From contig LVAE01000074.1 in the NCBI GenBank assembly GCA_001603905.1, positions 1-53,272 on the forward strand: DNA of 53,272 nucleotides. The letters run 5' to 3'. The DNA comes from Fibrobacterales bacterium Fibro_02 (GTDB lineage: Bacteria > Fibrobacterota > Fibrobacteria > Fibrobacterales > Fibrobacteraceae). Numbering within the stretch: the first letter of the stretch is position 1; the number at the start of each line of letters is the position of its first letter. The position numbers were made by a program, and so were the translations under genes. Of the stretch, positions 35,180 to 44,200 are shown piece by piece. The notes beneath the pieces were generated by a model. That model was not told where the DNA came from, did no database searches, and saw nothing but the letters and a program-made list of their open reading frames with translations.

Positions 35180-35879
35180 ACTTGTATCCTGCTCCTCTGA
35201 CAGAAATGATGATTTTCGGATCGGCGAGGTCGTCTTCGATTTTACGACGCAGATTCGCGATATGGTTGTCTACGGTGCGGGTCGAGGGCATATTCTCGTC
35301 GGTGTATCCCCAGATTTCCTTGAGGATGTCTTCGCGCAAGACGACTTCGCCACGGTGCGCCCAGAAATACTTGAGAATCAGGTATTCACGGGTCGTGAGG
35401 TCGAGCGGTACTCCGCCCTTGGTCGCTTCGAACTTCTTGACGTCGACCTTTATGTTCGCAAATTCCAGAATGTCGGGAACCGTGGCTGTGTTTGCGCTGG
35501 TCTGCGGCTCGATACGGCGCTTGAACGCTTTCACGCGGGCGAGCAGTTCCAGGATAGAGAACGGCTTGGTCACGTAGTCGTCGGCACCCATTTCAAGACC
35601 AGCCACCTTGCTCGTTTCTTCGGTCTTTGCCGTGAGCATGATGATGTACGTTTCGGGATGCTTGTTCCTGATATAGCGGCAGACTTCGAATCCGCTCTTC
35701 TTCGGAATCATCAGGTCCAGAAGCACTAGGTGCGGCTGGTAGGAGTCGGATTTCGCAATGGCTTCTTCGCCGTCGCAGGCCGTTTCCACTTCGTAGCCTT
35801 CCATTTCGAAGTTGTCCTGGAGGCCAAGGCGGATGATTTCTTCATCCTCTACAATCAGTATCTTGAAGTTCTGTGCCAT
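35169..35879 (-). CDS. OmpR-family response regulator
   Basis: The 236-residue DNA-binding regulator has a receiver domain with the acidic pocket VEDEE, phospho-acceptor Asp55 in LVLLDLMIP, the Thr in MLTAKTEE and the Lys in VTKPFS. The winged-helix domain follows (TTREYLILKYFWAHRGEVV; NHIANLRRKIE). It starts 3 nt after the sensor-kinase stop and should be its partner. Its last codons overlap the start of the TPR/propeller gene. Target sites are not known. Confidence 0.95.
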   Translation of the reverse strand: MAQNFKILIVEDEEIIRLGLQDNFEMEGYEVETACDGEEAIAKSDSYQPHLVLLDLMIPKKSGFEVCRYIRNKHPETYIIMLTAKTEETSKVAGLEMGADDYVTKPFSILELLARVKAFKRRIEPQTSANTATVPDILEFANIKVDVKKFEATKGGVPLDLTTREYLILKYFWAHRGEVVLREDILKEIWGYTDENMPSTRTVDNHIANLRRKIEDDLADPKIIISVRGAGYKFDA

Positions 35880-35882
35880 GAG

Positions 35883-37946
35883 TTATTCTGCCCTTTTAAA
35901 CTTGACGGTGAATGTTGATCCTTTTCCTGGTTTGCTGACAAGCGAAATCGTCGCCTTATGCGTCTCTGCAACTCTCTTGACGGTGGCAAGTCCGAGCCCG
36001 GATCCCTTGGTGCTTCGGGTCATTTCGTCACCGACTCTATAAAAATCATTAAATATATTTTTTTGTTCCGAAGAGGCAATGCCGATGCCGGTATCGGCGA
36101 CAGAGAAAACGATCCAATCGTCTTCGCTCTTGACATTGACGGTGATATCGCCCGGGGCTTCGGTGTATTTGATGGCGTTGTCGATCAGGTTCTGGACAAG
36201 GCTGTAAAGGGCTGTATAGTCGCCCATCACGAAAACGTTCGGCTCAAAATGCGTGTAGAAGGTGAGTCCCTTCTCGACACCGATGTCTTCAACCGCGTCG
36301 AAAACTTTCTTGGCGCAAATGGAAAAATCCAGTCGTTCCCACTTGAAGGCTCCCGTTCCGTGTTCCATACGCGTGTAGTTGAGAATGGCGCCGATCAGGT
36401 TTTCAAGTCTCGATGCTTCCTTGCCGATGAGAGTCGAGTATTCTTGGACCTTTTCCGCTTTCTGGAGCCTTCCGCGGGCCATCATTTCGGCGAACATCTT
36501 GATGGAGGTCAGGGGAGTCTTCAGCTCGTGCGACACACTCGACAGGAAGTTCGCTTTCATGGCGAGCAGCTTGCGTTCCTGTGTGATGAATCGGAACATG
36601 AAGAAAGATCCGAAAATGACGGTGATGAGTGCGAACAGCATCAGTCCGTACATCAGGAACATCCGGTGGCGAGTCTCCTTGCGAATGTCCTGCATGTCCT
36701 TTTCGTACAAGGTAAATTCCCAGTCAAGGGCTTCCGCAATTTCGTGCTGGCCGATAATGGGGGCGTCCTTCGGGATGCTCCCTAGAATAAGGCTGTCGTT
36801 CTTCTCGGTGATGGAGAAGGGAATGTTCTTGAAACTTTGGGTGACGGTCTTAAGACGGTTCAGGAGGCGTGCCCTGTAGGCGTTACGGTCCAGCTTCGCG
36901 ATAACGACCTGGTCGCCGGACAGGTAGGGATACGACATCTTGAAGAGGGTCGCGTCATCGGTGTTGCGGTAGAGGATGCCTTCCTTGGAAGAGACGACAT
37001 CGTCCAGAATTTCCTGGAACAATTCCTTATGGTGGTGCAGGATGTCCATGTAGCCCAGCTGGCGGTTGAAGTTCTCGCGCAGGTTCCAGAAGGCTTCGCG
37101 CTTGTCCTGGGCCAGTTTTTCAAAGGAGAGAATTTGCGTAAAGGCGGTCTCGAAGAAGAACTTGGAAGAAGAAATGTCGTCGATGTCCTGTTTCTCCAGG
37201 AACTGGACCAGCACAGAAAGACAGTAGTCCTGCGCTTCCTGGTGCTTGCGTTGCTTTACGAGAATTTCAAAGTGGAGCAGGTTGACCGCTCGGGTCAGGT
37301 CTGCGTGGAGGTAGCCCTGCTGGTGGGGCGACTCTTCGAGAAACGACAGAAGCTTCAGTGCTTCGTCATAGTTCTTCTGCTTGTAGTAGAAGCGGATGAG
37401 CCCTAGCAGGTTCTGAATCTGATCATCATGGGATTCAAAAAAGAAACTGGTGGGCTTCAGGCTCTTGGATCGCTTGGCGAGGTAAATCCTCTGGGAGAGG
37501 CTGTCCTTGAAACCGGCTGTTTCTTCCTGGTAGAGGCTGATGGATTGCGGGGTTGCTACGCTGCTCGAAAAATCGGGGGACTTGAAGAAGTTCCTCGACG
37601 AAAGGTCGGGGTAAACGAGGGAACCCTTGTTGAAAAGGAAAATGGCTTCGATTCCTTCGACGGACTTGAACTCGGTGGCATGCCCGAAGTCGAGCAGACC
37701 CTGCGGTTGCTCGTACAGGAAAAGGGAGGCCGCCTTCGTTTCCTGGTAGATCTTGGCCTGTTCCTTGTCGATGGCTTCTTCGACTTCATTCTGAAATGCG
37801 GAGAGCGTTTCGTCGAAGTTTTTCTGGGCCAGGTAGACTTCGTTCTGGATATTCCTGAAACTCAGGTAAGACAAAATAGCGGTGGGTAGAATGATACCCC
37901 CCGCAAATAATAGGACGAACAGCAGATTATTTCGTGAAACCTGCAT
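35883..37946 (-). CDS. Membrane sensor histidine kinase
   Basis: The 687-residue kinase has membrane helices at about 9-30 and 429-454, flanking a large (about 400-residue) periplasmic sensor region with TPR-like helices (YKQKNYDEALKLLSFLEESP) and no known sensor family that I recognise. The H box is SVSHELKTPLTS (His473); the N box NLIDNAIKYTE and G boxes DTGIGI and GSGLGL are intact. It follows the LysM-protein gene by 15 nt and precedes the regulator by 3 nt. A signal related to envelope or peptidoglycan is inferred from neighbours. Confidence 0.93.
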   Translation of the reverse strand: MQVSRNNLLFVLLFAGGIILPTAILSYLSFRNIQNEVYLAQKNFDETLSAFQNEVEEAIDKEQAKIYQETKAASLFLYEQPQGLLDFGHATEFKSVEGIEAIFLFNKGSLVYPDLSSRNFFKSPDFSSSVATPQSISLYQEETAGFKDSLSQRIYLAKRSKSLKPTSFFFESHDDQIQNLLGLIRFYYKQKNYDEALKLLSFLEESPHQQGYLHADLTRAVNLLHFEILVKQRKHQEAQDYCLSVLVQFLEKQDIDDISSSKFFFETAFTQILSFEKLAQDKREAFWNLRENFNRQLGYMDILHHHKELFQEILDDVVSSKEGILYRNTDDATLFKMSYPYLSGDQVVIAKLDRNAYRARLLNRLKTVTQSFKNIPFSITEKNDSLILGSIPKDAPIIGQHEIAEALDWEFTLYEKDMQDIRKETRHRMFLMYGLMLFALITVIFGSFFMFRFITQERKLLAMKANFLSSVSHELKTPLTSIKMFAEMMARGRLQKAEKVQEYSTLIGKEASRLENLIGAILNYTRMEHGTGAFKWERLDFSICAKKVFDAVEDIGVEKGLTFYTHFEPNVFVMGDYTALYSLVQNLIDNAIKYTEAPGDITVNVKSEDDWIVFSVADTGIGIASSEQKNIFNDFYRVGDEMTRSTKGSGLGLATVKRVAETHKATISLVSKPGKGSTFTVKFKRAE

Positions 37947-37961
37947 TGCCGGTCCGTTTGC

Positions 37962-39140
37962 CTACTTTACGATTTGGGCTCGGTGGGTGACCGACACCTT
38001 GTGACCGATTTCGATATGGCGGCTGTTGGAGTAAAGCTCGCGAATCAAGACGGACGATTCGTTCTTGGATGCCCTGACGATCAGGCCGCGTCCGAGGAGA
38101 CGAGGCGGAAGGGTCGCGTCGGAGTGGTCTTCTTCCCAAATGGCGACACCGTCACCGGTGTTGTAGGCCTGGGCAGAACCCTTGTCGATCAGGACATAGG
38201 AGTAGGCTCCGATCAGCAACATGGGATCCATGGCGTAACGGATTCTGGCGAGCGAATCCATCCGGGCCACGCTGTCGGGGGTGTATCCCGAAACATTGAT
38301 GGCCTGCAGAGGCTGCTTCATTCTCGCCTTGGACTGGTTAATCTTGATTTCGCGGAAGGTCGTTACGATCTTGGCGCGAGAAAGCGTGTCACCGATAGCG
38401 GTAATCTTGGCGATGCCACTCAAACGGAGCAGGGCGTACTTGGCAAACTCGGTACCCTTTGTTGCAGGAACGTCGATGGGCTTGGCGTCGATAATCTCGA
38501 CGAGGTCGCCTCTCTTGAGCTTTGCGTTGGTCTTTTTACCCACGCCGACTACGACTTCGTTTTCGGGCATGTGGAGAATGGGTTCCTTCTTTTCGCCAGA
38601 GCGGATCGAAATGAAGCGCTTGTCGTTCTTGAGAGAATCCAGCGTGTAGATTTCGGGAGCGTGCAACTGGTAGTAGCCGTTGAAAATCTTCGGAGCCGGA
38701 CGCTGCTGGAAATAATAGGAGTCTTCCGCCTTGCGCTTCTTCTGGCCCTTCTTGTCCTTGTCGCGAAGGTTGCCGAGGAGGTTCTCGAATTCGGCGCTAC
38801 GTTCATCGTTCTCGTCGCAACCGGCGTTCTTCACGTAGTAGCCCTTGCCCTTGGGGAGCGCAGAATCCGAAATGGCTGCGTTGCAGGGGTACTTGGTCTT
38901 TTCGACGGCAATAACATTCTCTTCCTGGATGCTGTCACCCAGATAGATCGAATCGCCCGGATAAATCCAATGCGGGTCCTGGATGTGGCGGTTGTTTTCC
39001 CAAAGGTCCGGCCAGGCAAAGGGGTCCTTGAGGAATTCGTCACTCAGGTCCCAGAGGGTATCACCTTCCTTGACGATGTAGGCGGATGCCAACAAGGCGG
39101 AAAGTCCAAGACAGATGGATGCACACTTTAAAAATCGCAT
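37962..39140 (-). CDS. LysM-domain envelope protein
   Basis: The 392-residue protein has a signal peptide (LGLSALLASA) and one LysM domain at 21-67 (YIVKEGDTLWDLSDEFLKDP, then IYPGDSIYL), a peptidoglycan-binding fold. The long C-terminal part has a beta-rich region (KRGDLVEIIDAK; GHKVSVTHRA) like other LysM proteins of the FCB group. Start ATG with AAGGA upstream. It lies directly before the sensor kinase, so it may link the cell wall to that signalling system. Confidence 0.86.
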   Translation of the reverse strand: MRFLKCASICLGLSALLASAYIVKEGDTLWDLSDEFLKDPFAWPDLWENNRHIQDPHWIYPGDSIYLGDSIQEENVIAVEKTKYPCNAAISDSALPKGKGYYVKNAGCDENDERSAEFENLLGNLRDKDKKGQKKRKAEDSYYFQQRPAPKIFNGYYQLHAPEIYTLDSLKNDKRFISIRSGEKKEPILHMPENEVVVGVGKKTNAKLKRGDLVEIIDAKPIDVPATKGTEFAKYALLRLSGIAKITAIGDTLSRAKIVTTFREIKINQSKARMKQPLQAINVSGYTPDSVARMDSLARIRYAMDPMLLIGAYSYVLIDKGSAQAYNTGDGVAIWEEDHSDATLPPRLLGRGLIVRASKNESSVLIRELYSNSRHIEIGHKVSVTHRAQIVK

Positions 39141-39173
39141 AATAATCCTTTACAGGCTGATTACGCCAATAAT

Positions 39174-40496
39174 TTAACCTTTTCTTTGCTTAAAAGTCGG
39201 GCTACCCTGGCTAAAATGCGGAATTTCGCTTGTTTTTTGCCTAGAAATGCGCTCCTGGGGGCGCTGGACGTTGCGGGAACGCGACTTCTGGACAGGATTC
39301 TGTCCTAAAATGCCTGCGCGGTCGGGCACGAACAGGAAAAGCACTTCGAACTTGCCGCTACCGGGTTCAAGGTACAGCGGGATGCTCTTGCGGAGCATGT
39401 AGCTTTCGTTGCGGAATTGCTTGATGGTGCGTGCAGCGATATCGAGGTTGGAGGTCTGCAGCAGGATTCTTTCGGGTCTCGAAAGTGCTGCGGCCTGCGC
39501 GACTCCCTGGGCGAGCGGTTCGTCGCCCGGCAGGTTGAAATAGAATGTCCAGCGGCCTTCGTTTTCGTCCTTGCCGAAGAACTTGCCGAAGAATTCCTGG
39601 TCCACATGGCTGCGGATGAATTTCATGTTTTCGTCGATGGCGTTACGGGCGTTCAGTCGCGAAGACTGCATGGCGTATTCGCGGCAGTCCATCGATACGA
39701 CTCTTTTGAACAAATTAGCGAGTGAGGCGCTGACGAAGGAGCTACCGGAGTAGAACTCAAAGAAACTGTCTTCGCGGTTGGGGTGGATGGCCTTTTCGAT
39801 GCGTACGGGAAGTCCAATCCAGGAATCGCGCATACGGGGAGCCCAGTCCAAAACGTGCATGCTGATGCCGGAATCACCGATCGGCATAAAGTCGCTACCG
39901 AAGGCGCATTTCGCCTCGACCTTCATAGGGGTCGTTCCAGCGGGGTCGAACGGCAGGTCCGGCAGACACTGGATGTGGTGGCAACTGATGACTTCGGGGA
40001 AGTTTCTCTGGATAAACTCGACGAAGGTCTTGTAGCCGTGAGCGGAAAATTTTCCCTTGAGGTTCACCTGGACTAGCAGGGCGTAGTTGCCGTCGCCTAC
40101 GGCGCGGAACCAAATTTGACGGAGCGCCTTGCTAAAGATATGCAGGTGTTCTTTCTTGAGCTGCTCGAAGACGCGGGTAACCAGCTCCGGCGCCTTCATG
40201 TCGCGGGCGGGGGCGTCAATCGTGAGCGATTCCTGCTTGCCACGGTAGGTCTTGATAATGCGCCAATCCGAGTGCTCGGGAAGCGATTCGGCCGTGTACC
40301 AGGCCTGGATCTTTCCCGGAATGCGGTTTGTTTCTGCCCAGGCTTCAAGTTGCTTCTTGATGTCCTCGAAAGTCGGAATCGTGCGTACGACCGGTTTTGC
40401 CGGCTTTTCTGCCTTCGGAGCTTCTGCTTGCGGCTTGCCCTGACGCATATTGTTTATGCGCGGACTGTTACTTCTTTTTCTATAATCGTTTCTCAT
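39174..40496 (-). CDS. TrmA/RlmD-like protein lacking the catalytic cysteine
   Basis: The 440-residue protein aligns in its second half to uracil-5 RNA methyltransferases. FEFYSGSSFVSASLA (247-261) is the SAM-binding motif I, VSMDCREYAMQSSRLNARNA fits motif II, and RPERILLQTSNLDIAARTIK matches the RIVYVSCNPATLARDL segment of the family. In that segment the catalytic Cys is Ser349 and the Pro after the Asn is Leu, and the DPPRxG motif is not conserved. RNA methylation is thus unlikely; RNA binding may remain. The first 40 residues are basic and disordered, as is the tail. It follows the primase-like gene by 17 nt. Confidence 0.65.
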   Translation of the reverse strand: MRNDYRKRSNSPRINNMRQGKPQAEAPKAEKPAKPVVRTIPTFEDIKKQLEAWAETNRIPGKIQAWYTAESLPEHSDWRIIKTYRGKQESLTIDAPARDMKAPELVTRVFEQLKKEHLHIFSKALRQIWFRAVGDGNYALLVQVNLKGKFSAHGYKTFVEFIQRNFPEVISCHHIQCLPDLPFDPAGTTPMKVEAKCAFGSDFMPIGDSGISMHVLDWAPRMRDSWIGLPVRIEKAIHPNREDSFFEFYSGSSFVSASLANLFKRVVSMDCREYAMQSSRLNARNAIDENMKFIRSHVDQEFFGKFFGKDENEGRWTFYFNLPGDEPLAQGVAQAAALSRPERILLQTSNLDIAARTIKQFRNESYMLRKSIPLYLEPGSGKFEVLFLFVPDRAGILGQNPVQKSRSRNVQRPQERISRQKTSEIPHFSQGSPTFKQRKG

Positions 40497-40513
40497 TTTA
40501 ATTCTTCATCCAA

Positions 40514-42277
40514 CTACACAAGGAATCTCGGGTAGATCCACGAGCATTCGCGTGCGAGTGTTTTCGGGAACTCGCGGAAGTTTCCGTTAATCTGGTACAG
40601 GTTCAGGCTACCTTCGACAGGCAACAGCTTGATGACGGAGTCCGCTCGCGATTCCAGGTAGGGGTATTCGTCGAGGTTACAGGACGATACGACCGCGCAG
40701 CCTGTCAAGGCGATAATGGTATCGATCATCTGCATCAAGATTTGGTGCGGGGCTCCGTTCAGTCTGGTGGACTTCGGGTTATGAAGCACGGCGGAAATCG
40801 GGTCAATGACAACGACACGGTAGTCATGGTTTTCAAGTCGCTTGGCGCCTTGAATACGCTTTGCAATCAGCTGTGCGGTTTCAATCGGCGAAAGTGCCGT
40901 TCCGCGCAGGTTCAGGAAGCCGAACTTGGGGGTGCTCGCGTTCAGGTTGCGCTTGGCGCCCAGCAGGTAAAGGCGGTTCAGGAATACGGACTTGGTGAGT
41001 TCGAAATTGATGAACAGCACATCGCTCGAAGAAGTGGCGTTGCCGAACCAGTCCTCGCCATAGCAGATAGAAAGGCCGAGGTCCATGAGGGCAAGGGACT
41101 TTCCGCTTTTCGGGGGAGCCGTGAACAGGAAGAATTCGCCCGCACGGAGCATGTTCTCGACGATGGTCTGGTCTTTCTTGGGGGCTTCTTCGGTATCGCT
41201 TGCAAGCTCAATGAGCGGCTTGCCGTCCAAAGAGTATTCCACCCATTCCTGCCATTCCTTGAAGTTCTTGGCGCCTTGTTCAAGGCCAATCAGGTACTGC
41301 TGTTTTCCGCCACGGAGAACGCCGGGCATACGCACCATCATGTGGGCGTTTCGGTTGCTCGGGTCGACCTTGAATCCCTGGGAGTCTAGGGTCTTGAAAA
41401 GGAAGTCTACGCGTTCGTTGTATTCCTCTTCGTCGCTTGCAAAAATCTTGACCCACGCCTGCACGGAGTTCGCGCCCGTGTTCACGAGGGCGGCGCAGGG
41501 GAGGTTAAGAGCCTTGTAGTAGGCGAGCTGCTTGGCCAAGGACATCTTGGGATTGTCTACCACCACGTAGCGGTAGTGCCAGGATTCGTCCGAGGCGTCT
41601 TCGCCGCCCTTGACGGCGTTGATGCAGAGAAGGGCGCCTTCGGGGCTGTCGAGGCTCTTCATGATTTTCTTGATGGAGTCGTCCTGCCCGATGATGTTCG
41701 AGACGAGTTCCTCGCTGCTTTCGGGGGTATTCGATACCTTGAAGGCAATCGTCTCGTCGGGATCGAAGGTGGCTTCCAAAAGTTTGGCGAGGTCCTTGCG
41801 CCAGTCTGCGGCGGGCCATGGAATGGAGAGAGCTTCAGGGTCAATCTTGAAGTTCTGCAACAGTTCCAGGGACTGTGTGTCCAGTCCCATGGCAAGCATC
41901 TGCTCCATGGAAATCATACCGGCCGAAAGCGGGGTGATGATCGGCATGGCCACCGTCTGCGGAGTGGCGGTGGGCTGGGGCTGTGCAGGGTACCCCTCCG
42001 CAGACGGTGCCGCGTTCTGCGCCGCCGGTGCGGGTTTTTCTTCGGGGCGTTCCGAGGTGCGCTTTTCGGCGGAGAACGCGCGGCGAAGAATCTGTTCGAC
42101 TTCTTCGCCGTCCATGCCGTCGTCGCGGGCCTTGCCGCCTAGCTGGAAACTGGCGTCCATGAAGGTCCAGCCCTCTTCCATAGCGGCGACACCCGCCTTG
42201 TAGAGTTCGGCCTTGAGTTCGTTCGGACTATACTTGTTCTTCAGGAACAGGTTGATGGTCTTTTTTGCGTTTTCCAT
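40514..42277 (-). CDS. Primase-polymerase-like/RepA-type ATPase with degenerate primase domain
   Basis: The 587-residue protein has an N-terminal helical region, a Pro/Ala-rich linker (80-118), a domain at 230-335 like archaeo-eukaryotic primases of mobile elements, and a RecA/RepA-type ATPase. The ATPase is intact: Walker A APPKSGKS (387-394) and Walker B RVVVIDPIS. In the primase-like part, the family's usual SGGKSLHA reads TGANSVQA (the His becomes Gln273), VExD reads VVDNP, and NPSRLSRMPG reads NAHMMVRMPG. The primase is probably dead. The ATG at 42277 has GAGGCG upstream. TTTG-N21-TACATTCA is a candidate promoter. Probably a domesticated mobile-element gene. Confidence 0.78.
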   Translation of the reverse strand: MENAKKTINLFLKNKYSPNELKAELYKAGVAAMEEGWTFMDASFQLGGKARDDGMDGEEVEQILRRAFSAEKRTSERPEEKPAPAAQNAAPSAEGYPAQPQPTATPQTVAMPIITPLSAGMISMEQMLAMGLDTQSLELLQNFKIDPEALSIPWPAADWRKDLAKLLEATFDPDETIAFKVSNTPESSEELVSNIIGQDDSIKKIMKSLDSPEGALLCINAVKGGEDASDESWHYRYVVVDNPKMSLAKQLAYYKALNLPCAALVNTGANSVQAWVKIFASDEEEYNERVDFLFKTLDSQGFKVDPSNRNAHMMVRMPGVLRGGKQQYLIGLEQGAKNFKEWQEWVEYSLDGKPLIELASDTEEAPKKDQTIVENMLRAGEFFLFTAPPKSGKSLALMDLGLSICYGEDWFGNATSSSDVLFINFELTKSVFLNRLYLLGAKRNLNASTPKFGFLNLRGTALSPIETAQLIAKRIQGAKRLENHDYRVVVIDPISAVLHNPKSTRLNGAPHQILMQMIDTIIALTGCAVVSSCNLDEYPYLESRADSVIKLLPVEGSLNLYQINGNFREFPKTLARECSWIYPRFLV

Positions 42278-42373
42278 AAGCGCCTCGAATGCTTTATCGT
42301 ATTGAATGTAGCTTTTTAAATTAAAAGTGAACAAATAAAAATGAAAAATTGTAAAAAATACGCGATAAATATG

Positions 42374-42414
42374 GAAAAACACCCCGGAATCGCTCCGAGG
42401 TGTTGTTTTTTTTA
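42374..42414. terminator. Bidirectional terminator after glnS
   Basis: A hairpin with arms AACACCCCGGA and TCCGAGGTGTT (one mismatch) and loop ATCGC has T-runs on both strands. It lies about 20 nt past the glnS stop on the minus strand; the plus-strand T-run has 8 T's but no plus-strand gene precedes it. Confidence 0.8.
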
Positions 42415-42433
42415 ATTTATTTGTAGTCGCAAG

Positions 42434-44113
42434 TTACTTGGAAGGATTGAAGCTGTCCTTCAGACCAACCGTTCTGTTGAACACCAAGTGACCCGGCTTG
42501 GAATCTTCGCTGTCGAGGCAGAAGTAGCCCTGACGCATGAACTGGAAGCGGTCTTCGAGCTTTGCGTTGGCGAGGCTCGGTTCCACCTTGGCCTGCTTGA
42601 TGACCATGGATTCCGGGTTCAGGTAGTCGTGCCAGTCTTCGCCTTCGGGAACTGCCGAGGGGTCTTCGAGTGTGAAGAGGTTGTCGATCAGGCGTACTTC
42701 GGCGTCCACGGCGTGAGCGGCGGAAACCCAGTGGATGGTGCCCTTGACCTTGCGGCCATCGGGAGTTTCACCACCCTTGCTCTGCGGGTCATAGACGCAG
42801 TGAATGACCTTCACCTTGCCGTCGGCGTCCTTTTCGACACTCTTGCAAGTCACAAAGTAGGCGCCCTTCAGGCGGACTTCGCCTTCGGGTTTCAGGCGGA
42901 AGTACTTCTTCGGCGGTTCTTCCATAAAGTCGTCGGCTTCGATGTAGAGTTCGCCGCTGAACGGTACCTGGCGCGTGCCTGCGTTCGGGTCGTTCGGGTT
43001 ATTTTCCACTTCGATCATTTCAACCCTGCCCGCTTCCCAGTTGTCAATCACGAGCTTGACCGGATCAATCACGGCCATCACGCGGTTAGCGGTCTGGTTC
43101 AATTCTTCGCGAATGCAGAAGTAGAGGAGGTTCACGTCGACCATGGAGTCGGCCTTGGAAACGCCGATACGGTCGCAGAATTCACGGATGGAACTCGGGG
43201 TAAAGCCGCGGCGGCGGTAACCGCAAACGGTCGGCATACGCGGGTCGTTCCAGCCCATCACGGCCTTCGTCTGCACCAGTTCGAGGAGCTTGCGCTTGCT
43301 CATCATGGTGTAGGTGAGGTTCAGACGTGCAAATTCAATCTGCTGCGGGCGGTTATCGAGGCCCAGTTCAATCAGGAACCAGTCGTACAGCGGACGGTGC
43401 GCTTCGAATTCCAGTGTACAGATGGAGTGCGTAATGCCTTCGATCCAGTCGGAAAGCGGGTGGGCAAAGTCGTACATCGGGTAGATGCACCACTTGTCAC
43501 CGGTGCGGTGGTGGGTGCAGTGCTTGATGCGGTAGATGACCGGGTCGCGCATGTTCATGTTCGGGCTAGAAAGGCCCACCTTGGCACGGAGGCACTTTTC
43601 GCCGTCGGCATACTTGCCGTCGCGCATTTCGCGGAAGAGCTTCATGTTCTCTTCGACGCTGCGGTCGCGGTAGGGGCTCGGACGGCTGGGCTTACCGGCA
43701 TCGTTGCCACGGTATTCCTGCATTTCGTCGCGGGTCAGGTCTTCCACGTAAGCCTTGCCCAATTCAATCAGCTTTTCGGCAAAGGCGTAAATCTGGTCGT
43801 AGTAGTCGCTTGCGAAATATTCGCCGCCCTTCCATTCAAAGCCGAGCCACTTCACGTCTTCGCGGATGGAGTCCACGTATTCCACGTCTTCTTTAGTGGG
43901 GTTCGTGTCGTCGAAGCGGAGGTTCGTGACGCCACCGAAGTCCTTGTACTTGTTTGCCGTACCGAAGTTCAGGCAGATAGACTTGGCGTGTCCGATGTGG
44001 ATGTAGCCGTTCGGTTCAGGGGGAAAACGGGTGTGCACGTTCTTGCGCTTGCCCGTGGCGAGGTCGTTAACGATAATGTCCTGTACAAAATTCGAGGATT
44101 CGGGAATATCCAT
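42434..44113 (-). CDS. glnS: Glutaminyl-tRNA synthetase
   Basis: This class I enzyme charges tRNA-Gln directly. The 559-residue protein has the HIGH motif in [11 protein letters not shown] and the KMSKS-like [21 protein letters not shown], and the C-terminal beta-barrel anticodon domain ([24 protein letters not shown]). Length is normal. ATG at 44113 has GAAGGG upstream; TACATTTA at 44141-44148 is a promoter box. The gene is divergent from the ModF-like gene. Its presence implies glutaminylation without the transamidation route for this tRNA. Confidence 0.97.
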   Translation of the reverse strand: MDIPESSNFVQDIIVNDLATGKRKNVHTRFPPEPNGYIHIGHAKSICLNFGTANKYKDFGGVTNLRFDDTNPTKEDVEYVDSIREDVKWLGFEWKGGEYFASDYYDQIYAFAEKLIELGKAYVEDLTRDEMQEYRGNDAGKPSRPSPYRDRSVEENMKLFREMRDGKYADGEKCLRAKVGLSSPNMNMRDPVIYRIKHCTHHRTGDKWCIYPMYDFAHPLSDWIEGITHSICTLEFEAHRPLYDWFLIELGLDNRPQQIEFARLNLTYTMMSKRKLLELVQTKAVMGWNDPRMPTVCGYRRRGFTPSSIREFCDRIGVSKADSMVDVNLLYFCIREELNQTANRVMAVIDPVKLVIDNWEAGRVEMIEVENNPNDPNAGTRQVPFSGELYIEADDFMEEPPKKYFRLKPEGEVRLKGAYFVTCKSVEKDADGKVKVIHCVYDPQSKGGETPDGRKVKGTIHWVSAAHAVDAEVRLIDNLFTLEDPSAVPEGEDWHDYLNPESMVIKQAKVEPSLANAKLEDRFQFMRQGYFCLDSEDSKPGHLVFNRTVGLKDSFNPSK

Positions 44114-44140
44114 GGTTTTAACCCTTCTGTTTTACGGGGC

Positions 44141-44148
44141 TAAATGTA
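44141..44148 (-). promoter_or_regulatory. Promoter -7 box of glnS
   Basis: The minus strand reads TACATTTA, 27 nt before the glnS start, in the divergent region shared with the gene at 44201. Confidence 0.4.
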
Positions 44149-44162
44149 GAAAAAAATGTTTC

Positions 44163-44195
44163 TTTGCCAAGTTTTGGCTCACTTTTCTATCTTTG
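44163..44195 (+). promoter_or_regulatory. Promoter of the ModF-like gene (TTTG-N21-TATCTTTG)
   Basis: TTTG at 44163-44166 and TATCTTTG at 44188-44195 are spaced 21 nt apart, as in Bacteroidota -33/-7 promoters. The box ends 5 nt before the ATG at 44201, so the mRNA should begin at or near the start codon. Confidence 0.6.
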
Positions 44196-44200
44196 TGAGC

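Noticed and set aside
25934..42277. Prophage or integrative element, suggested by the two primase-like genes
   Set aside because: No integrase, capsid, conjugation or att sites are seen and housekeeping genes (ruvC, pssA) lie between.
42488..44143. Long plus-strand open frame (551 codons) opposite glnS
   Set aside because: It is the antisense shadow of a certain gene; codon bias with few rare stops opens this frame. Its translation is His/Val-rich and matches no family. The same applies to long frames opposite thrC (222-1457), the lipoprotein (1627-3099) and the LysM gene (37974-39131).
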